Below, piece after piece: positions 1 through 5,339 of a stretch of DNA of 6,657 nt. The notes under the pieces were generated by a model. It ran no database searches. It saw nothing but the letters and a program-made list of their open reading frames with translations, and was not told the origin of the DNA. Location of the stretch: positions 1 to 6,657 of the forward strand of contig JAAZJE010000074.1 in NCBI GenBank assembly GCA_012800515.1, read 5' to 3'. Each line of letters opens with the position of its first letter. Position 1 is the stretch's first letter. A program made the translations under genes and the position numbers. Source of the DNA: Clostridiaceae bacterium. GTDB lineage: Bacteria; Bacillota; Clostridia; Saccharofermentanales; Fastidiosipilaceae.

Positions 1-383
1 ATTCCTTCCGGAATATTATGTATCGTGATGGCGATGATAAAGAGCCAGATTTTGGACAGGGAAGTATTGACCGCGCCTTCGTGGTGTTTGTTCAGGAGAT
101 GTTCGTGCGGCGAGAAGTGGTCGACCAGGTCGATCAGGAGCGCGCCGACGATGATACCGACGGCGGTTACGAGTACAGCGATTGCCGTACCGCCGCCGTA
201 CTCAATGCTGGGCAGGATCAGGGAGAAAGCGGTGGCGGCCAGCATGACGCCGGCGGCAAAACCCAGCAGCGCGTCCAGCCATTTGCGGCTGATTGAGCGG
301 GTAAAGAAGACGGGAACCGCGCCGAGCGCCGTTGTTATCCCGGGCATCAGCAGACCCATGGCGATGATTAAATCCTTACTCAT
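1..383 (-). CDS. ZIP-family divalent metal transporter, 5' part (runs off the left edge)
   Basis: Reading the - strand from the ATG at 383-381 gives 127 open codons to the window edge, so the C-terminal half is missing. The protein is hydrophobic, with likely membrane segments at about residues 5-27, 38-58, 66-87 and 111-127. The last begins the ZIP signature HNIPEG (residues 122-127), whose His and Glu lie in the metal site of transmembrane helix 4 in this family. The loop between segments 3 and 4 is His-rich (H89, H93, H95, H100, H101), also typical of ZIP proteins. The family moves zinc, iron or manganese into the cytoplasm; the bacterial GufA/ZupT branch fits best, but the substrate cannot be read here. 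An SD (GGAGAGG on the - strand) lies 8 bases before the ATG, and a promoter with repeats lies further upstream. It is divergent from the lipoprotein gene. Family certain, substrate unknown. Confidence 0.9.
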   Translation of the reverse strand, partial: MSKDLIIAMGLLMPGITTALGAVPVFFTRSISRKWLDALLGFAAGVMLAATAFSLILPSIEYGGGTAIAVLVTAVGIIVGALLIDLVDHFSPHEHLLNKHHEGAVNTSLSKIWLFIIAITIHNIPEG

Positions 384-421
384 CCGATTTGCCTCTCCAA
401 CGTATTATTTTCCATAGTTGG

Positions 422-450
422 AGTATACACGATTGTCACCTTTCAGTTAA
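422..450 (-). promoter_or_regulatory. Predicted sigma-A-type promoter of the ZIP transporter gene
   Basis: On the - strand TTAACT (450-445; 4 of 6 consensus matches) is separated by 17 bases from TATACT (427-422; 5 of 6). This places transcription start about 30 bases before the transporter's ATG. Spacing is ideal and the location fits a gene with no upstream neighbour in its direction. The -35 box lies within one copy of a direct repeat, which suggests control by a DNA-binding regulator. Confidence 0.55.
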
Positions 451-469
451 GGACACTTTCAGTTGAGGA
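440..469. repeat. Two 14-bp direct repeats, 16-bp period, at the ZIP promoter
   Basis: CTTTCAGTTAAGGA (440-453) and CTTTCAGTTGAGGA (456-469) differ at one base and are spaced 16 bases apart. The first copy contains the -35 box of the predicted - strand promoter and the second lies just upstream of it. Paired direct repeats at a promoter are often binding sites for a regulator. No known metal-regulator box (palindromic Zur, Fur or MntR type) is recognisable, so the binding protein is unknown. Confidence 0.6.
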
Positions 470-537
470 GAGAGTATAAACGCCGAGACGCATATTAAGT
501 ATGGCGAAATTGTAGGGAACAAAAAGGATGACTTAAT

Positions 538-567
538 GCAACAAGCAACGCAAACTCTATGTATAAT
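538..567 (+). promoter_or_regulatory. Candidate promoter of the lipoprotein gene
   Basis: A perfect TATAAT -10 box lies at 562-567, about 40 bases before the ATG of the lipoprotein gene. The best -35 candidate is poor: GCAACA at 538-543, 18 bases upstream, with 3 of 6 matches. The -10 box is convincing by sequence and place; the -35 is not, so the promoter may be weak or helped by an activator. Confidence 0.45.
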
Positions 568-607
568 AGAGGTATACGGTTCTAAATGCCTCAGGAGGTG
601 AGTAAAC

Positions 608-1318
608 ATGAAAAGAACTAGCATTATTAAAATAGTTACGGTAATACTTGCCACCGTGATGGTGATATCTACTCTAACTTTGACGGGTTGTGCTCAATCA
701 GCCAACGGCAATTCCAACCCGTCGGCATCGGGCCAGCAACCTAGCCCGACCAAAGCAAAGCCTAATCCTGGCATTCGCTATAGTGATATACCGATTGTGA
801 ACAATAGGGTTAAGCTAGTTAAAAATGATATCGTTGGTGATGGTCTCTTTCTGCCAGAATCGTGGATTGAAGATTATAAGAAAAATGGGGTGTCGCAATT
901 CGATTGGTACGAATTTTTAATCTATCCATATTTAAAAGCTCACAACCTCAGCAAAAACAAGGCTGCGCCTGGCGGCTACTTGGTCGTTCCACTCCTTCGC
1001 GCTGATGAAGCCATCGTCGAAGACGGTTCTTGGGCGATTAGTCCCGAGTCACAGGCTGAACTCGACGCTGGTAAGAAGCCCGATAGCATCACCATCTATT
1101 GGTGTATGCGGGTCTCTACTAGCGAAGAGCGTTGGGGTAAGCTCGTCAACGCTAAGGACAAAAACCCAAAAGGAGATTGGTTAAGGTATGAATTTACTGT
1201 CAACAGCCACTTGGAATATGGGGAGCCTCTTGCTATTGAAATTAATTCTAGTTTAGGCAGATCGGTTTGCTATGGTCGGTCCAACATGGGAAGTATGTTC
1301 ATACTTTACCTACCGTAA
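608..1318 (+). CDS. Putative secreted lipoprotein of unknown function
   Basis: The 236-residue product starts with a lipoprotein signal peptide: positive residues K2 and R3, a hydrophobic core at about 9-25, and the lipobox LTGC ending at C28, which would be lipidated so that the protein is anchored outside the membrane. A low-complexity Ser/Pro/Asn/Gln-rich linker follows (about 29-55). The folded part (about 56-236) is rich in Trp and Tyr and has two cysteines, C166 and C221, that could form a disulfide. I recognise no family. The ATG is well placed, 6 bases after a strong SD (AGGAGGTGA, 593-601). The gene has its own -10 box and a terminator, so it is probably monocistronic. Its first half is visibly richer in A and T, with codons such as ATA, TTA, CTA and AAA, than the core genes downstream, consistent with acquired DNA. 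Lipoprotein nature is well supported; function is not. Confidence 0.85.
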   Translation: MKRTSIIKIVTVILATVMVISTLTLTGCAQSANGNSNPSASGQQPSPTKAKPNPGIRYSDIPIVNNRVKLVKNDIVGDGLFLPESWIEDYKKNGVSQFDWYEFLIYPYLKAHNLSKNKAAPGGYLVVPLLRADEAIVEDGSWAISPESQAELDAGKKPDSITIYWCMRVSTSEERWGKLVNAKDKNPKGDWLRYEFTVNSHLEYGEPLAIEINSSLGRSVCYGRSNMGSMFILYLP

Positions 1319-1324
1319 CACAAC

Positions 1325-1360
1325 AAAAAGGGCCTGGAATCTTTCCCCAGGCCTCTTTTT
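1325..1360. terminator. Intrinsic terminator, probably bidirectional
   Basis: The stem GGCCTGG (1331-1337) pairs with CCAGGCC (1347-1353) across a 9-base loop and is followed by TCTTTTT. An A-run at 1325-1329 precedes the stem, so the - strand also reads hairpin then T-run. It starts 12 bases after the lipoprotein stop on the + strand, and on the - strand it directly follows the stop codon of the reading frame at 1529-1359. It therefore suits two convergent genes. Confidence 0.85.
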
Positions 1361-1529
1361 ATGGCTTTTTTATTATTTTTATTGCCTCTTTGCGAAATTT
1401 ATCCAAACCTAATCCAAAATTGTCTCTAAAAAGCTTTTGAAGCGGAACATTTTGTCCGACACTATTGTCCGCGCCGAAGAGTCCAGCTTGCCAGGATGCG
1501 AAGTGCCGTGATACAATCCCTGACAGAAT
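1359..1529 (-). pseudogene. Possible 3' remnant of a - strand gene, 56 codons, no start codon
   Basis: The - strand is open for 56 codons and stops at TAA (1361-1359). The C-terminal part reads like real protein, with a charged, amphipathic end (for example LFRDNFGLGLDKF, then KEAIKIIKKP). The stop sits immediately before a terminator hairpin facing this direction, which is what the end of a genuine gene looks like. Upstream the frame is closed by a stop at 1532-1530, and it contains no ATG or GTG; a lone TTG lies near the end. It also overlaps the rpsB promoter. The simplest reading is the decayed 3' end of a gene whose front was lost. I do not recognise the family. A chance open frame is the alternative. 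Confidence 0.4.
1488..1517 (+). promoter_or_regulatory. Predicted promoter of rpsB-tsf, extended -10
   Basis: TTGCCA (1488-1493; 5 of 6 matches) is followed after 18 bases by TACAAT (1512-1517; 5 of 6). A TG one base before the -10 box (TGATACAAT) makes it an extended -10 promoter. Transcription would start near 1524, leaving a leader of about 85 bases before rpsB. This is the best promoter match in the window, as expected for a ribosomal protein operon. Confidence 0.7.
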
Positions 1530-1534
1530 TTATA

Positions 1535-1588
1535 CGGGGTGCGTCAAGACCTGTGGTCGGAAATATGTAACCGATTGCGTGTGCCCCG
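1535..1588 (+). promoter_or_regulatory. Structured rpsB leader, candidate autoregulatory RNA
   Basis: The leader can fold into a long closing helix in which 1535-1544 (CGGGGTGCGT) pairs with 1579-1588 (GTGTGCCCCG): ten continuous pairs, four of them G-U. Inside lies the small hairpin GACC-TGT-GGTC (1548-1558). A competing hairpin pairs TCGG (1557-1560) with CCGA (1571-1574). The structure ends 10 bases before the rpsB SD. Ribosomal protein operons, including rpsB in other bacteria, are often controlled by the product binding such leaders. That role here is inference, and I cannot match it to a described leader class. Confidence 0.4.
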
Positions 1589-1608
1589 GTCGAATAACAG
1601 GAGGATAT

Positions 1609-2397
1609 ATGGCAGTTATTTCGATGAAACAATTATTGGAGGCGGGTACGCACTTCGGTCATCAGACCAAGCGCTGGAACCCCAAGATGGCCGAGTACAT
1701 CTTTATGGAGCGTAACGGGATCTATATCATAGATCTCCAGAAGACGGTCAAGAAGTTGGAAGAGGCCTATTTGTTTGTCCGCGATCTGGCGGCGCGCGGC
1801 GGGTCGGTATTATTCGTCGGCACGAAGAAGCAGGCGCAGGATTCGATCGTGGAAGAGGCCGTGCGTTGCGGCATGCATTATGTCACCAATCGCTGGCTGG
1901 GCGGAACTCTGACCAACTGGCAGACGATCAACAAACGCATCGCCTACATGATGGATCTGGAGCGCATGGAAGTGGACGGAAGTTTCGACGTTTTGCCGAA
2001 GAAAGAGGCGGCCAATCTGCGTCTCGAGCGCGAAAAGCTTCAGAAGAATCTGAACGGTATTCGTCAGATGAGACGTTTGCCGGATTGCATTTTCGTGGTT
2101 GATCCGCGCAAAGAGTACCTGGCGGTGCATGAGGCGAAGATTCTGGGGATTCCGATTGTAGCGATCGTCGACACGAATTGCGATCCCACGGATATCGACT
2201 TCGTTATCCCCGGCAACGACGATGCCATTCGTTCGGTAAAACTGATCGCCGGACGGATTGCCGATGCGGTGATTGAGGGTCGTCAGGGATTCCAGGATAC
2301 TCCCGCTCCCGAGCCGACGATGGCCGAGGCGCTCAGCCATGCGGATTATATGGCTCCGTCGCTCGGGTCGAGTAAATACGACGATGACGAGGAATAA
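1609..2397 (+). CDS. rpsB: 30S ribosomal protein S2
   Basis: The 262-residue protein is S2, which binds late to the 30S head-body junction and is needed for S1 or mRNA docking. Family hallmarks are FGHQTKRWNPKM (residues 16-27), NRWLGGTLTN (94-103) and DTNCDPTDIDFVIPGNDDAI (188-207), and the length is normal. The C-terminus ends in an acidic tail (DDDEE), common but variable in S2. The ATG at 1609 was chosen because AGGAGG (1599-1604) lies 4 bases before it and the encoded start MAVISMKQLLEAG aligns with the family. The frame stays open upstream to a TTG at 1465, but that stretch contains the promoter and leader and has no S2 similarity. It is the first gene of the cluster, with its own promoter, and is followed by tsf after 76 bases. 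Confidence 0.98.
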   Translation: MAVISMKQLLEAGTHFGHQTKRWNPKMAEYIFMERNGIYIIDLQKTVKKLEEAYLFVRDLAARGGSVLFVGTKKQAQDSIVEEAVRCGMHYVTNRWLGGTLTNWQTINKRIAYMMDLERMEVDGSFDVLPKKEAANLRLEREKLQKNLNGIRQMRRLPDCIFVVDPRKEYLAVHEAKILGIPIVAIVDTNCDPTDIDFVIPGNDDAIRSVKLIAGRIADAVIEGRQGFQDTPAPEPTMAEALSHADYMAPSLGSSKYDDDEE

Positions 2398-2404
2398 ACA
2401 GTGG

Positions 2405-2420
2405 CGGCATAAATGTGCCG
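2405..2420 (+). other. Small hairpin in the rpsB-tsf gap
   Basis: CGGCAT (2405-2410) can pair with GTGCCG (2415-2420) around an AAAT loop, eight bases after the rpsB stop. No T-run follows, so it is not an intrinsic terminator. It could stabilise or mark the end of the rpsB message or tune rpsB/tsf ratios; this is a guess. The rest of the gap is A/T-rich and holds two SD-like stretches (AAGGAGA at 2453-2459 and GGAGG at 2464-2468) before tsf. Confidence 0.35.
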
Positions 2421-2473
2421 ATGCGATAAAAAGATAATTTGAACTTAATTGTAAGGAGAAATTGGAGGATACA

Positions 2474-3130
2474 ATGTCAGGTACGGATGTAGTTAGATTA
2501 GTGAGAGAGCTCCGTGAGAGAACCGGCGCCGGAATGATGGATTGCAAAAAGGCTTTGCTGGAACATGACAATGACATCGAAAAGGCCGTCGCCTGGCTCC
2601 GCGAGAAGGGTATGGCCGGAACGGCGAAAAAATCCGGACGTGTGACTTCGGAAGGCATTATCGCCACTTATGTCCACCCCGGTAATAATCTGGGCGTCTT
2701 GGTCGAAGTTAATATCGAGACCGATTTTGCCGCCCGTAATGAGGACTTCATCGAATTCGCCCGCGATTGCGCCATGCAGATCGCGGCAATGAACGCGAAG
2801 TGGGTCAAGAGAGAGGATGTTCCCGCCGAAGCGATCGAGGCGGAAAGAGAAATTGTGCGTCGTCAGGCGCTCAATGAAGGCAAACCGGAAAGAATCGTCG
2901 ACAGAATCGTTGAAGGTCGTATGAGTAAGTTCTATTCGGAGAATTGCCTGATGGAACAGACCTTTGTCAAGGACGAGTCCAAGACGATGGAGGAACTGCG
3001 CAAGGAACTCAGTGCCCGTCTCGGTGAGAATATCGTGGTGCGCCGTTTCGTGCGCTATCAGTTGGGCGAGGGCCTCGAGAAAAGGCAGGATGACTTTGCC
3101 GCCGAGGTCGCCAACATGGCCGGTGTTTAA
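2474..3130 (+). CDS. tsf: Elongation factor Ts (short form)
   Basis: EF-Ts is the nucleotide exchange factor that frees EF-Tu from GDP in the cytoplasm. The N-terminal UBA-like domain shows RLVRELRERTGAGMMDCKKAL, split here as RLVRELRERTGAG (about residues 8-20) then MMDCKKAL (21-28). The EF-Tu-contacting motif TDFAARNEDF lies at residues 83-92. At 218 residues it is much shorter than the roughly 280-300-residue form of E. coli and B. subtilis and resembles the short forms of Thermus and many Clostridia, which have a reduced core domain. The ATG at 2474 follows GGAGG (2464-2468) by 5 bases and gives a family-like start; an in-frame TTG at 2462 overlaps that SD and is unlikely. It ends 8 bases before a strong terminator, closing the rpsB-tsf unit. 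Confidence 0.97.
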   Translation: MSGTDVVRLVRELRERTGAGMMDCKKALLEHDNDIEKAVAWLREKGMAGTAKKSGRVTSEGIIATYVHPGNNLGVLVEVNIETDFAARNEDFIEFARDCAMQIAAMNAKWVKREDVPAEAIEAEREIVRRQALNEGKPERIVDRIVEGRMSKFYSENCLMEQTFVKDESKTMEELRKELSARLGENIVVRRFVRYQLGEGLEKRQDDFAAEVANMAGV

Positions 3131-3138
3131 AAAGAATC

Positions 3139-3164
3139 AAGCGCCCGAGACCGGGCGCTTTTTT
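3139..3164 (+). terminator. Strong intrinsic terminator after tsf
   Basis: AAGCGCCCG (3139-3147) pairs perfectly with CGGGCGCTT (3152-3160) around an AGAC tetraloop, and the T-run spans 3159-3164. Nine uninterrupted pairs, six of them G-C, make this a textbook terminator. It starts eight bases past the tsf stop and ends 34 bases before the pyrH start, so it should separate rpsB-tsf from pyrH and the genes after it. Confidence 0.93.
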
Positions 3165-3198
3165 CAATGTCTGAAGGAGACATAAGGAGGATAATTCC

Positions 3199-3912
3199 GT
3201 GAGTAACGTCAAACCAAGTTATAAGCGTGTTTTGTTAAAACTTTCCGGCGAGGCGCTCGCCGGGGAGCGGAAAATCGGTCTGAACGCGGAAGTCATGGCG
3301 GAAATCGCCCAAGTGGTCAAGCGGATCAGGGAAATGGGCGTTGAATTGGGGATTGTGGTCGGCGGCGGGAACTTCTGGCGCGGGCGCAGCTCCGGCAACA
3401 TGGACCGCGTGACCGCCGATCACATCGGCATGCTGGCGACAACGATGAATGCCTTGGCCCTGGCCGACGCGCTGGATCAGGCGGGAGTCGAGAACCGGGT
3501 GATGAGCGCTCTGGAGATGAGGCAGATTGCCGAGACCTTCATTCGCAAGCGCGCTCTGCGCCATTTGGAAAAGGGCAGGGTGATTATCTTCGCCGGCGGC
3601 ACCGGATGTCCGTACTTTTCCACCGACACGGCGGCGGCCTTGCGAGCGGCCGAAATCGGCGCCGAGGTGGTCTTCAAGGCGACGAATGTCGACGGCGTTT
3701 ATGACAGCGATCCCAACGAGAATCCCGATGCCAGATATTACAGCAGGATATCTTTCGAGGAGATGTTGATCAAGGAATTGAAAGTTATGGACGGCGCGGC
3801 GACGGTACTTTGTCGCGACAACAATATCAAGATCGCTGTCTTTAACATGGATAATTACGAGAATATTATCCGCGTTATCAGGGGAGAGGAACTGGGAACA
3901 GTTATCTCCTAG
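3199..3912 (+). CDS. pyrH: Uridylate kinase (UMP kinase)
   Basis: PyrH phosphorylates UMP to UDP with ATP in pyrimidine nucleotide synthesis; bacterial enzymes are hexameric members of the amino acid kinase family, commonly regulated by GTP and UTP. The 237-residue length is normal. Diagnostic motifs are KLSGEAL (residues 14-20), the glycine loop GGGNFWRG (55-62), ADHIGMLATTMNAL further on, GGTGCPYFSTD (133-143) and NVDGVYDSDP (163-172). The start is GTG at 3199, eight bases after AAGGAGG (3184-3190). A second SD-like stretch (GAAGGAGA) lies further upstream with no start codon to match. It sits just past the tsf terminator with no clear promoter in between. Downstream there are 73 bases before frr. 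Confidence 0.98.
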   Translation: MSNVKPSYKRVLLKLSGEALAGERKIGLNAEVMAEIAQVVKRIREMGVELGIVVGGGNFWRGRSSGNMDRVTADHIGMLATTMNALALADALDQAGVENRVMSALEMRQIAETFIRKRALRHLEKGRVIIFAGGTGCPYFSTDTAAALRAAEIGAEVVFKATNVDGVYDSDPNENPDARYYSRISFEEMLIKELKVMDGAATVLCRDNNIKIAVFNMDNYENIIRVIRGEELGTVIS

Positions 3913-3938
3913 AACGTGCGGGTAAAAAGTGGTAAAAT
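3910..3938 (+). promoter_or_regulatory. Weak candidate promoter for frr and the genes after it
   Basis: TGGTAAAAT (3930-3938) fits an extended -10 element (TGn followed by TAAAAT, 5 of 6 matches). The -35 position 17 bases upstream is TAGAAC (3910-3915), with 3 of 6 matches, and overlaps the pyrH stop. Transcription would start near 3945, about 40 bases before frr. The GGTAAAA sequence also occurs ten bases earlier (3921-3927). Evidence is short motif matching only. Confidence 0.3.
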
Positions 3939-3985
3939 AACCGCATTGAATCGTAAGTGTACTTAATCGGAGGAGGAGCATAAAT

Positions 3986-4555
3986 ATGGCCTACGAATTT
4001 ACGGACAGCAGTTATGACGATTATGTTGAGCGGATGAAAAAAAGCGCCGACGCGTTGCGGGATAATCTCAACACGATTCGCGCCGGTCGGGCCAACCCGA
4101 GAATTCTGGATCGCATAACGGCGGAGTATTACGGGGTGCAGACTCCGATTAATCAGATGGCGGCGATTGCCGTTCCCGAGGCGCGCATGATGACGATTAC
4201 GCCTTGGGATCCCACTGCTCTGCGCGCGATTGAACGTGCCCTGCAGATGTCGGATCTGGGAATTAATCCGATTGTCGACGGAAAAATGATTCGTTTAACT
4301 TTCCCGCCCCTGACCGAGGAAAGACGCAGGGATCTGGTGCGCCAGACTCAGAAGTACGGGGAAGAGGCGCGGGTCGCGGTGCGCAATATCCGCCGTGACG
4401 CCATAGACGATTTCCGCAAACTCGAGAAGAATCGCGAAATTTCGGAAGACCAGATGTATATGGTCATTGACGATGTGCAGAAGATAACCGACAAGGCAAT
4501 TGCCGAGATTGATGAAATAACGGCTGCCAAGGAAGAAGAATTGATGGCTATCTGA
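3986..4555 (+). CDS. frr: Ribosome recycling factor
   Basis: RRF works with EF-G to split the ribosome after termination and release the mRNA. The 189-residue length is normal (E. coli 185). Hallmarks are NTIRAGRANPRILD (residues 29-42, start of the helical bundle), YYGVQTPINQMA, the ITPWD turn leading into domain II, and NIRRDA with the flanking arginines of the ribosome-binding helix. The Lys/Glu-rich C-terminal helix is also typical. The ATG at 3986 follows a strong purine SD (GGAGGAGGAG, 3969-3978) by 7 bases. Its stop codon shares one base with the uppS start, so the two are probably translationally coupled. Confidence 0.98.
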   Translation: MAYEFTDSSYDDYVERMKKSADALRDNLNTIRAGRANPRILDRITAEYYGVQTPINQMAAIAVPEARMMTITPWDPTALRAIERALQMSDLGINPIVDGKMIRLTFPPLTEERRRDLVRQTQKYGEEARVAVRNIRRDAIDDFRKLEKNREISEDQMYMVIDDVQKITDKAIAEIDEITAAKEEELMAI

Positions 4556-5325
4556 TGAAAGGCTTTTGGGGCGGACGCCGGCGCAGGCTCGCGGCCGGTG
4601 CCGATCTGCAGGACATACCACTCGAGGCTCGCCCGGAGCATGTCGCCATCATCATGGACGGCAACGGACGTTGGGCGCGCAAGCGGCTGATGCCGCGCAG
4701 TTACGGGCATCGCCACGGCGCGGATAATCTGCGAACGATAACTTCCGCCGCCGCCGATCTGGGAATAAAGTACCTGACGGTCTATGCTTTTTCGACCGAG
4801 AATTGGTCGCGTCCCCGGGAAGAGGTTGAAGCGCTGATGCGCCTGGTGGTTGAATTTTGCCGCAATCTCGATAGGGAGATGGAGCGTGAGGGAGTTCGCC
4901 TGCGTTTTATCGGCAGACGGGATAATCTGCCGGCGGAAGTGTTGACGACCATAGAAGAAACCGAGCGACGCTCCCGTATGCGCGAGCGAATACAGTTGAT
5001 TGTTGCCCTGAACTACGGCGGTCGCGATGAATTGGTTCAGGCGACCCGCGCCTTGGCGACGGCTATACGCGCCGGAGAAATCGATCCGGACACGGTCGAC
5101 GAGAGCAGTCTCGCCGACTTCACCTATATGCCGGATGTGCCCGACCCGGATCTTCTGATCAGAACAGGTGGGGAACAGAGATTGTCGAACTTCCTGCTTT
5201 GGCAGTCGGCGTATACGGAGTTCCGTTTTACGTCGGTGTTGTGGCCGGACTTTAGCGCCGAGGATTTGGCTACCGCGGTTCGTGACTTTGCCGGACGCCA
5301 GAGACGTTTTGGCGGACACAAGTGA
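4555..5325 (+). CDS. uppS: Undecaprenyl diphosphate synthase (cis-prenyltransferase)
   Basis: UppS adds isopentenyl units in cis to farnesyl diphosphate to make the C55 lipid carrier for peptidoglycan and other wall polymers; it acts at the inner face of the membrane. The 256-residue length is normal. All family blocks are present: HVAIIMDGNGRWARKR (residues 29-44, catalytic Asp35 for Mg2+/substrate), YGHRHGADNLR (50 onward), STENWSRP (80-87), LNYGGRDELV, and RTGGEQRLSNFLLWQ (203-217). A basic N-terminus (RRRR at 8-11) precedes the catalytic domain and may touch the membrane. The ATG shares the A of the frr stop (TGATG). No good SD lies within normal range; the purine-rich AAGGAAG (4529-4535) is about 20 bases away, so translation probably depends on ribosomes finishing frr. 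Confidence 0.98.
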   Translation: MKGFWGGRRRRLAAGADLQDIPLEARPEHVAIIMDGNGRWARKRLMPRSYGHRHGADNLRTITSAAADLGIKYLTVYAFSTENWSRPREEVEALMRLVVEFCRNLDREMEREGVRLRFIGRRDNLPAEVLTTIEETERRSRMRERIQLIVALNYGGRDELVQATRALATAIRAGEIDPDTVDESSLADFTYMPDVPDPDLLIRTGGEQRLSNFLLWQSAYTEFRFTSVLWPDFSAEDLATAVRDFAGRQRRFGGHK

Positions 5326-5339
5326 GTAAGGAGAAGAAT

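Noticed and set aside
18..417. Two overlapping + strand open frames
   Set aside because: They lie opposite the ZIP transporter, whose - strand reading gives the HNIPEG signature and membrane segments; the + frames show no family features.
471..480. TATAAA as a second + strand promoter for the lipoprotein gene
   Set aside because: Only a poor -35 at 19-base spacing (AGGACA) is available, and the perfect TATAAT at 562-567 is closer to the gene.
1452..1471. TTGTCCG repeated at 1452 and 1465
   Set aside because: Seven bases repeated twice is easily chance, with no link to a promoter or other element.
1465..1608. N-terminal extension of S2 from a TTG start
   Set aside because: It covers the rpsB promoter and leader, has no SD, and S2 proteins start at the MAVISMKQLLEAG equivalent.
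2439..2475. Possible tsf promoter (TTGAAC and TACAAT)
   Set aside because: The spacing is 25 bases and the -10 match overlaps the tsf ATG, so it cannot drive tsf.
3235..3981. Long - strand open frame opposite pyrH
   Set aside because: It is a shadow of GC-rich pyrH coding DNA; pyrH has all the family motifs and an SD. The same applies to - strand frames at 1810-2667 and 4348-5319.
5322..5339. GTG start for cdsA at 5322
   Set aside because: It overlaps the uppS stop and has no SD, while ATG 5340 has AAGGAG six bases upstream.
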